A model generated the notes under the pieces. That model was not told the DNA's origin and made no database searches. It saw only the letters and a list, made by a program, of their open reading frames with translations. A program made the position numbers and the translations under genes. From CAYUET01 sp964443875 (GTDB lineage: Bacteria > Auribacterota > JAFGBW01), in assembly GCA_964443875.1 (NCBI GenBank), contig CAYUET010000019.1:1-48085 (forward strand): 48,085 nucleotides of DNA, in the 5' to 3' direction. Of the stretch, positions 43,601 through 48,085 are shown one piece after another (position 1 is the stretch's first letter; every line of letters starts with the position of its first letter).

Positions 43601-45094
43601 TGCGGAGGTTATTACGGAAATGACAATCTTTGCATGATAGACGGACAGGAAAAAAAGATACTTGCATTTACTGAAATTGATCTTTCTGAACTGACCCCTG
43701 AATGTTTTAAATTTAATGGGTTGGAAACAGAATGGGGCTTTAATTTTGACACAAATGATGCCTCTGTCAATGACTCCAATTCCTTGCAAAACATTATCTA
43801 CGTCGTGAATACGACCATGGGCAAAAACTTTTTCGGAAAAAGAGTTCACTGCGGAGGGGTACGTCTGAAAAGAGGCGCGGTTATCCCCTTTAAACTCAGT
43901 ATTGCAACTCCGAATGCCTTACATATCTGGGGTGATTTCAATTGCCCCGGTTACTGGCATCATGGAAAAAACAGTGGCAACGGTTCTGTTTCCTATTGGG
44001 TTCCCTCGTCACGTGAGCATGCTCCAGGCACATCGATTCCGGTTCAATCCGTCGGCCTTTATGCGGATAATATCAGTGCCTATGAGAACAGCTGGATTCC
44101 CTTTGATCAAAGTGATGGCAATACCAATTCAGATGATCTTACCAAAAATACAGCGGTCTCAATCGGCGGTAAAAACTATTATTATGGTTGTTTTCAAAAT
44201 ACGGTCGATTACAGAACGAATGAAGCAATTTTTTACGACCATAAACTATGGTGGGAAGATGATGGAATGAGAAGAGAAGGAACCAACAGCGTAAGCGCAA
44301 AAGGCGCCCAGCTGTTCCTGAATTATCATGAAATGATCTTCAATCACGTTGACAACGATTGCTATAAATTAAATTCCGCCTGGGGAGACAATGACGGAGC
44401 CTCTACAAACAACAGGAACTCCTCCAATCAAATATGGAAACATGTCCCCATAGGAATAAATGCCGCCTTAATGTACGGAAATGTTGAGTCAAGACTTCCG
44501 AGCTATTTCAAAGATTCCGATGTTACAGGAATTCCGGTTAACTGCCCCTCCTCTATTGATAAACTTGACTGGTATATGAGCTGGATCCCAAGAGCAAAGT
44601 GGCAGGAAACCAAAAGAGACTGGATGATAAACACGAAAGCCAATACCATAACCAACGGAGGCTTCGACCCGAGCGTTCAGGATGATTCTTCGTTTTATAA
44701 GCCGGCGCAACCGCTCTCCCTCAGTAACTATTACGGCACAGCCTTTCCGGGCAGCACGAATGAAATGAAATGGGAAAACTGCAAATTAAAATTCTGCGGA
44801 GGCGGAATGCTGTACGACATCCGTTATCACACCTCTCAGGAAGAAAATCTTTCTGAAACGGTAACACGCCAGGATTTTGGAAGAAACATCAGGGGTGCTT
44901 TTACCTGTATTTTCGAATCACGCCAGGGCACGCACGGATGGAACAACACCATGCTGGGCACTGAAAGTCAGCAGACTTTTTATTCCTATGATATGAATTT
45001 CAACACTTCATCCAAACTTCCTCCTGGCACCCCCATGACAACAGTCGTTGGAAAAGGAAACTATTCCATAGAAGGGGCCAAATGGGAATATTAA
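40619..45094 (+). CDS. Giant PilX/GspK-like protein with F5/8-type-C-like domain
   Basis: 1491 aa from the ATG at 40619 (AGAAGGA upstream); a start at 40592 lies in the previous gene. The N-terminus KKINSG-SVLVVTLISIAVGAT has Gly at -1 but Val at mature 5, as in PilX/GspK minor pilins. Near residue 195 AQLIGHIHTNGSIFVDC is a phrase common in large PilX-like proteins. Residues about 655-685 are an Asp-rich segment (DDDGVDYDNADGDSDD), possibly Ca-binding. Residues about 690-820 look like a discoidin/F5/8-C carbohydrate-binding domain: EYMRFVIRTPTS, IHEIEFRDASNS, VYKVFDNINNSTSNYW, IKIKLEKGILPNRITVYATR. The rest is beta-rich, with many Trp and Tyr. Likely a pilus-tip adhesin; function inferred. 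Confidence 0.78.
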   Translation: MKQSKKINSGSVLVVTLISIAVGATLVGSLMKYSSQDYSSIEKEIGHTKASETLKLAMIIYNSSVEGEELTTAQLNTVKTLIGGGGSDTPIFGKTSGGTPSSIPGFEDYSVLWETSVSTLENTMTPPIDSKGFWYFEGTQTNTVKSTLSGDNVPAIRNNSHARYTSNNLIQVIPVFSMLSFYEKDWEISAHYESAQLIGHIHTNGSIFVDCRDSSNDRVSFHGLQNYPILTCNQYVYRRGRNGATSYYKFGTQANAGLDFYVYNDSKFNSLISASDFNYTKETSRIFTRDMTPDFTVYEEKPASSDTGLEPEYRRFGEGDVDTTYGYAFTGKSKITPTDTFDAARTPSGTYGVIQWDSADEDKKLNLSDSINPYQYIEDIQYQNTPDTQSYSPRASNYLEDSSMNNRIAAQAFNSIAPLVIRDGVAYYRTKPGGDLHPVMGLLTTNASFYPSSTHPERKRYADLRWYGWFGMNEAGSEPTPSNPARWHFPIKSVTFNATKDINNAGSASNSAEGSAVAFTFRSADIHNPVTDGVRDGSGNVVAPKWIRTDIDMTGLNGYPPSDNTAQATQAAVDTATGAGIGMFNVSYPTIDGDNYERYDPVRVGYNVVKSEIRKLYNACHIYTSAHDGTRMLNKDFSDPGAEKAPDIWGTGANSMQDDDGVDYDNADGDSDDTTGKDYSSFWNDDGAQITGFEYMRFVIRTPTSTSLRIHEIEFRDASNSTNYPVSAMTSDTGPSPLNATASSGSNVYKVFDNINNSTSNYWTPSAAASGSPAIHWIKIKLEKGILPNRITVYATRKTSGSPTFNGPTSFYVEGSTTGAFTGEQTQLTGNLTPSSWSTSSVVSQNFSTLSYTFTPPSPKYYQYQRDQSTTNTDASAGTLSLGSTEDATPKIELFPIRHKSLCDTGTDPTAMTDWYIYRSTLPLCDRTLQMPATRNALTDVPTSSTRKSNFGYGINFPNWLTLACNAPEMLARKSSSAVTFETPDKGFSYYAGDCGGYYGNDNLCMIDGQEKKILAFTEIDLSELTPECFKFNGLETEWGFNFDTNDASVNDSNSLQNIIYVVNTTMGKNFFGKRVHCGGVRLKRGAVIPFKLSIATPNALHIWGDFNCPGYWHHGKNSGNGSVSYWVPSSREHAPGTSIPVQSVGLYADNISAYENSWIPFDQSDGNTNSDDLTKNTAVSIGGKNYYYGCFQNTVDYRTNEAIFYDHKLWWEDDGMRREGTNSVSAKGAQLFLNYHEMIFNHVDNDCYKLNSAWGDNDGASTNNRNSSNQIWKHVPIGINAALMYGNVESRLPSYFKDSDVTGIPVNCPSSIDKLDWYMSWIPRAKWQETKRDWMINTKANTITNGGFDPSVQDDSSFYKPAQPLSLSNYYGTAFPGSTNEMKWENCKLKFCGGGMLYDIRYHTSQEENLSETVTRQDFGRNIRGAFTCIFESRQGTHGWNNTMLGTESQQTFYSYDMNFNTSSKLPPGTPMTTVVGKGNYSIEGAKWEY

Positions 45095-45146
45095 CCCGAA
45101 TTTTGCGCGTAAGCGACAAATATTCGGGATGCAATAAGCGGGTTAA
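45091..45146 (+). terminator. Nested inverted repeats after the giant pilin-like gene
   Basis: TTAACCCG (45091-45098, overlapping the stop codon) pairs with CGGGTTAA (45139-45146); inside, CCCGAAT (45095-45101) can pair instead with ATTCGGG (45122-45128). The two stems share CCCG and exclude each other. Seven T follow only at about 45157. A terminator or processing site. Confidence 0.45.
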
Positions 45147-45223
45147 TCATGAACCGATTTTTTTGATGATCCTTCCCGGATAAATTCATTGACCATCCGT
45201 AATTTTATAGACATATTTATTTC

Positions 45224-45703
45224 ATGAAAGCAATTTATCCGGGCACCTTTGACCCCATCACTTATGGACACCTCGACATTCTTATACGGGCGTCCAAAAT
45301 TTTTCCTCAGCTGACTCTGGCCGTTGCTGAAAACAAAAATAAAAAACCCCTCTTTTCCTTGGAAGAACGGGTGGAACTGATCCGTAAATCCCTGCCTTCC
45401 GGACTTTCAAAAATTGAAATTCTTCCCTTCAGCAATCTTTTAATTCACTTTGCCCAGCAAAATGAATCCCCGGTCATCATTCGCGGGCTGCGGGCGGTTT
45501 CAGATTTTGAATTTGAATTTCAAATGGCGCTGATGAACAAAAAAATGGCGCCCCAGATTGAAACCTTCTTCATGATGCCTCATGAAGCGTTTACCTATTT
45601 AAGCTCAAGGTCCATAAAAGAAATTGCTCAAATGGGCGGGGATATTTCAAAATTTGTACCTCCCGTTGTTAAAGAAGCCCTGATCCAAATCTACAAACAA
45701 TAG
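45224..45703 (+). CDS. coaD: Phosphopantetheine adenylyltransferase
   Basis: 159 aa, the normal length. Transfers AMP to 4'-phosphopantetheine, the fourth step of coenzyme A synthesis. Start MKAIYPGTFDPITYGHLDIL contains the substrate Thr/Ser and the T/HxGH nucleotide site (TYGH). VIIRGLRAVSDFEFEFQMAL is the conserved middle, and TYLSSRSIKEIAQMGGDISKFVP is the ISSS/T-x-R-x-I-like end. It precedes the two transporter ATPase genes (12-base gap), so they may be co-transcribed. The ribosome site before the ATG is weak. Confidence 0.97.
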   Translation: MKAIYPGTFDPITYGHLDILIRASKIFPQLTLAVAENKNKKPLFSLEERVELIRKSLPSGLSKIEILPFSNLLIHFAQQNESPVIIRGLRAVSDFEFEFQMALMNKKMAPQIETFFMMPHEAFTYLSSRSIKEIAQMGGDISKFVPPVVKEALIQIYKQ

Positions 45704-45715
45704 CGCCCTTCCATT

Positions 45716-46675
45716 ATGCTGCTTGAAATAAAGGATCTTTCCACCTGCTACCTCAAAAACTCAAAGAGAATCCCTGCGCTTGAAAATATTTCCCTGACAC
45801 TCGGTTCATCCGAAGTATTGGGGATAGTCGGAGAATCCGGGAGCGGGAAATCCTCTCTTGCCTTCACCCTTCTGAAGCTTTTTGACGAATCCAGCGCAAA
45901 AACCGAATCCGGAGAAATCCTGTTTGAAGATCAAAATCTTTTGTCTCTCCCGGAAAAAGAAATGGAAAAAATACGGGGATCCCGGATCAGCATGATTTTT
46001 CAGGAACCCTCAGCCTTTCTGAACCCCTCCATGACCATTAAAACCCAGCTGATGGAAACCCTTTCCCTTCATCAGCCCTCCTTAAATGCCGCTGAAAAAT
46101 ACCGGCTCTGTCTTGAAATTCTTAAACAATTGGGAATTAAAAATGCCGAACAGAAAATAAAGGCCTATCCCTTTGAACTGAGCGGAGGGCAGCTTCAGAG
46201 AATGATGATCGCCATGTCGCTTCTTGGAAATCCCAAACTTCTGATTGCGGATGAACCGACGACCGCTCTGGACGTCTTTACCGAACGTCAGATCATTGAT
46301 CTGCTTTTTAACATCCGTAAACAGCGATCCCTCTCCATTCTTTTAATATCGCATAACCTGACCCTGGTTGCCTCCATGGCCCAAACCATCGCCGTCATGT
46401 ATTGCGGCCGCCTGGTGGAGTGGGGTACAACAGAAAATATTCTTAATCATCCACGGCACCCTTATACAAGGCTTCTTCTTTCCTGTCAGAAGATCTCTTC
46501 GGAATGGCAGGAAATGCCTACGATTCAGGGGGCTGTTCCGGACTTTTCACGGAAACCTCAGGGCTGCCTCTTTCATCCCCGATGTCCCAAGGCACAGGCT
46601 GTCTGCAGGATAACCTCTCCCGAATACAGGGAATTATCTCCAACCCATAAAACCGCCTGTCTATTTGCATCATGA
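45716..46675 (+). CDS. Oligopeptide/dipeptide ABC transporter ATPase, OppD/DppD type
   Basis: 319 aa. Walker A GIVGESGSGKSSLA, Q-loop MIFQEPSAFLNPSM, signature ELSGGQLQRMMIAM, Walker B KLLIADEPTTALDV, H-loop ILLISHNL. The C-terminal extension PQGCLFHPRCPKAQAVC is the Cys-rich oligo_HPY tail of the peptide and nickel importer subfamily. Energises uptake of oligopeptides, nickel or sugars; specificity is set by the missing binding protein and permeases. Its stop overlaps the start of the OppF-like gene (ATGA). No permease or binding-protein gene is in the window. Confidence 0.93.
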   Translation: MLLEIKDLSTCYLKNSKRIPALENISLTLGSSEVLGIVGESGSGKSSLAFTLLKLFDESSAKTESGEILFEDQNLLSLPEKEMEKIRGSRISMIFQEPSAFLNPSMTIKTQLMETLSLHQPSLNAAEKYRLCLEILKQLGIKNAEQKIKAYPFELSGGQLQRMMIAMSLLGNPKLLIADEPTTALDVFTERQIIDLLFNIRKQRSLSILLISHNLTLVASMAQTIAVMYCGRLVEWGTTENILNHPRHPYTRLLLSCQKISSEWQEMPTIQGAVPDFSRKPQGCLFHPRCPKAQAVCRITSPEYRELSPTHKTACLFAS

Positions 46676-47643
46676 CCGCTCTCCTTTCCATTAAAAATTT
46701 ATGCAAATATTATGAAACACACTCTGTTCTCATGCGGAAAAAATTATCAATATTCAGGGCGCTTCATAATGTTTCCTTTGATATTCAGCAGGGTGAAACC
46801 TGGGGCGTCATCGGGGAGTCGGGATCAGGAAAAACCACTCTGGGCAAAACGCTCTGCAAGCTCCTTTCCTCCACTTCCGGACAGATTATATGGCAGGATA
46901 CGGATATAACCTCTTTTACTGAAAAACAATATCACCCGGTCAGAAAAGAAATGCAGATCATTTTTCAGGATCCCTACCGTTCCCTGAATCCCCGCTGGGA
47001 TCTTTTTTCCATAGTGTCAGAAGGCCTGATTCACTTTTACCCAACCCTCTCGCATGAGACCATCCGTGAAAAAGTTCTGGAAATTCTCTCACAGGTCGGG
47101 CTTTCCCCGTCAGATCTGCACAAAAATCCCCATGAATTCTCAGGCGGACAAAGGCAGCGCATCGCCATTGCCCGGGCCATGATCCTGAAACCCCGGCTGG
47201 TGATCTGTGATGAAATCGTTTCCGCACTGGATCTCTCCATCCGCGGCCAGATCATCAATCTTCTAAAAACCATGAAAGATCTTTATCAGCTTTCCTATCT
47301 TTTTATTTCCCATGATCTTCCCCTGGTTGAAATGGTTTCGGATAAAATTCTGGTCATGTACGCCGGTCACGCGGTTGAAATCTTCCATCATAAATCGTCC
47401 CTCATGAATGCGCTGCATCCCTATACTCTTTTATTAAGGGAAACAGCCAGGCCTTTTTCTCCGGCTTTAAAAATACCGGAGTCCCCTGATTCTCCGGATT
47501 CTGTAAATGATGGGTGCCCTTTTTTCTCCTGCTGCCCCAAAGCTTTTGAAAAATGCCGTTCCGTCTGCCCTTCACTTACTTTTGAAAATCCCAATCATCA
47601 GGTGGCCTGTCATTTATTTTCAAGGTCAAAGGAAACCCCATAA
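46672..47643 (+). CDS. Oligopeptide/dipeptide ABC transporter ATPase, OppF/DppF type
   Basis: 323 aa. Walker A GVIGESGSGKTTLG, Q-loop IIFQDPYRSLNPRW, signature EFSGGQRQRIAIARAMIL, Walker B RLVICDEIVSALDL, H-loop LFISHDL. The Walker B is CDEI instead of the usual CDEP; the catalytic Glu is present. The tail has the Cys-rich oligo_HPY pattern (DGCPFFSCCPKAFEKCRSVCPS). Pairs with the preceding OppD-like ATPase, as heterodimers in Opp/Dpp importers. The start ATG overlaps the previous stop, and its own stop overlaps the next start (TAATG). Confidence 0.93.
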   Translation: MTALLSIKNLCKYYETHSVLMRKKLSIFRALHNVSFDIQQGETWGVIGESGSGKTTLGKTLCKLLSSTSGQIIWQDTDITSFTEKQYHPVRKEMQIIFQDPYRSLNPRWDLFSIVSEGLIHFYPTLSHETIREKVLEILSQVGLSPSDLHKNPHEFSGGQRQRIAIARAMILKPRLVICDEIVSALDLSIRGQIINLLKTMKDLYQLSYLFISHDLPLVEMVSDKILVMYAGHAVEIFHHKSSLMNALHPYTLLLRETARPFSPALKIPESPDSPDSVNDGCPFFSCCPKAFEKCRSVCPSLTFENPNHQVACHLFSRSKETP

Positions 47644-48085
47644 TGCTGCTTTCTAATTTTCACAGCCATACCTCCCTCTGTAAACATGCTTCGGGGACGG
47701 TAAACGAGTACTGTCAATCCGCGCTCAAACTCAATTTCAAAACTCTCGGCATTTCCGATCACACCCCCCTGCCAGACAACCGGTGGAGTTCGGTGCGCAT
47801 GTCTTTATCTCAACTTTCAAATTATTGCACGCAGGTCGATGAGGCCAGAATCAAATACCCGTCTCTGCGAATATTTAAAGGCATGGAATGCGACTATGCC
47901 ATTGATTATGTGGACTTTTACCGCGGGCATCTCCTGGGGGCGCTTTCTTTTGACTATCTGATCGGCGCTGTACACTGGTTTCCGTTTGAAGGGAACTGGC
48001 TCTGTGTCTATGGGGATTTAAACACGCCTCAAAGACTGAAAGCCTATACCGCTCATTACCTTGAGGCCATGAGCTCCGGGTTATA
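47643..48085 (+). CDS. PHP-domain phosphatase, HisK-type histidinol-phosphatase (N-terminal part)
   Basis: Open from ATG 47643 to the window end, 147 codons, so the C-terminus is missing. The PHP metal motifs are present: FHSHTSLCKHASG (HxHT and later His), then GISDHTPLP, KGMECDY with the bridging Glu, and LIGAVHW. This is the histidinol-phosphatase HisK group, which dephosphorylates histidinol phosphate; no other his gene is visible, so another PHP phosphatase is possible. The start overlaps the OppF stop (TAATG), so the genes are translationally coupled although functionally unrelated. Confidence 0.83.
   Translation, partial: MLLSNFHSHTSLCKHASGTVNEYCQSALKLNFKTLGISDHTPLPDNRWSSVRMSLSQLSNYCTQVDEARIKYPSLRIFKGMECDYAIDYVDFYRGHLLGALSFDYLIGAVHWFPFEGNWLCVYGDLNTPQRLKAYTAHYLEAMSSGL

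Overview
The window reads as a piece of a chromosome from an uncultured, diderm (Gram-negative type) bacterium that swims and probably makes type IV-like pili. The FlgH and FlgI (L- and P-ring) genes imply an outer membrane. Two unrelated large exported proteins carry an L-[A/S]-P-x-S motif just after the signal peptide, which I associate with Omnitrophota-like genomes; that placement is tentative. One run of 10 N (36244-36253) shows that this is a scaffolded draft assembly. Genes are densely packed on both strands. I see no tRNA, rRNA, CRISPR array, transposase or prophage.

Layout. 1-4.6 kb: the start of tpiA at the left edge, an OB-fold DUF3127 protein, a secreted CAP-domain protein, and the pair nadM-Nudix/nadE (the last two steps of NAD synthesis). 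4.7-8.5 kb: a lemA-TPM-TPM-RNase II/R run behind a perfect 14-bp palindrome. 8.6-13.4 kb: a 719-aa exported coiled-coil protein with its own sigma70-type promoter, then GNAT, TPR and small membrane-protein genes on the minus strand. 13.6-18.4 kb: fliK-flgD-flgE behind a consensus sigma54 (-24/-12) promoter and closed by a strong terminator. 18.4-22 kb: a MerR-type regulator, a GT2 glycosyltransferase, a radical SAM/SPASM enzyme, and an unknown 198-aa protein behind its own sigma54-like site. 22-27 kb: glyS flanked by two copies of a palindromic intergenic repeat, then a 1059-aa exported protein of unknown function. 27-29.6 kb: a glycerol-1-phosphate dehydrogenase-like gene overlapped by a NagD-like phosphatase gene, and a His-rich small exported protein. 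29.6-38.7 kb: one long minus-strand flagellar operon, flgF-flgG-flgA-flgH-flgI-flgJ-flgN-flgK-flgL-fliW-csrA, behind a second consensus sigma54 promoter. 38.9-45.1 kb: a plus-strand PilV/PilW/PilX-like operon whose last gene encodes about 1491 aa and contains a probable F5/8-type-C (discoidin-like) domain. 45.2-48.1 kb: coaD, two oligopeptide ABC ATPase genes and the start of a PHP-type histidinol phosphatase.

How it fits together. Rod, hook, ring, junction and hook-length genes sit in two opposed operons with sites of the same sigma54 class, so they are probably switched on together at the middle stage of flagellar assembly. The csrA-fliW pair at the end of one operon would couple flagellin level to translation. 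The same class of sigma54 site appears, more weakly, before the pilin-like operon and the unknown 198-aa gene, so one regulon may cover both appendages. The glycosyltransferase and radical SAM pair between flagellar genes may modify a surface structure; this is inference from position only.
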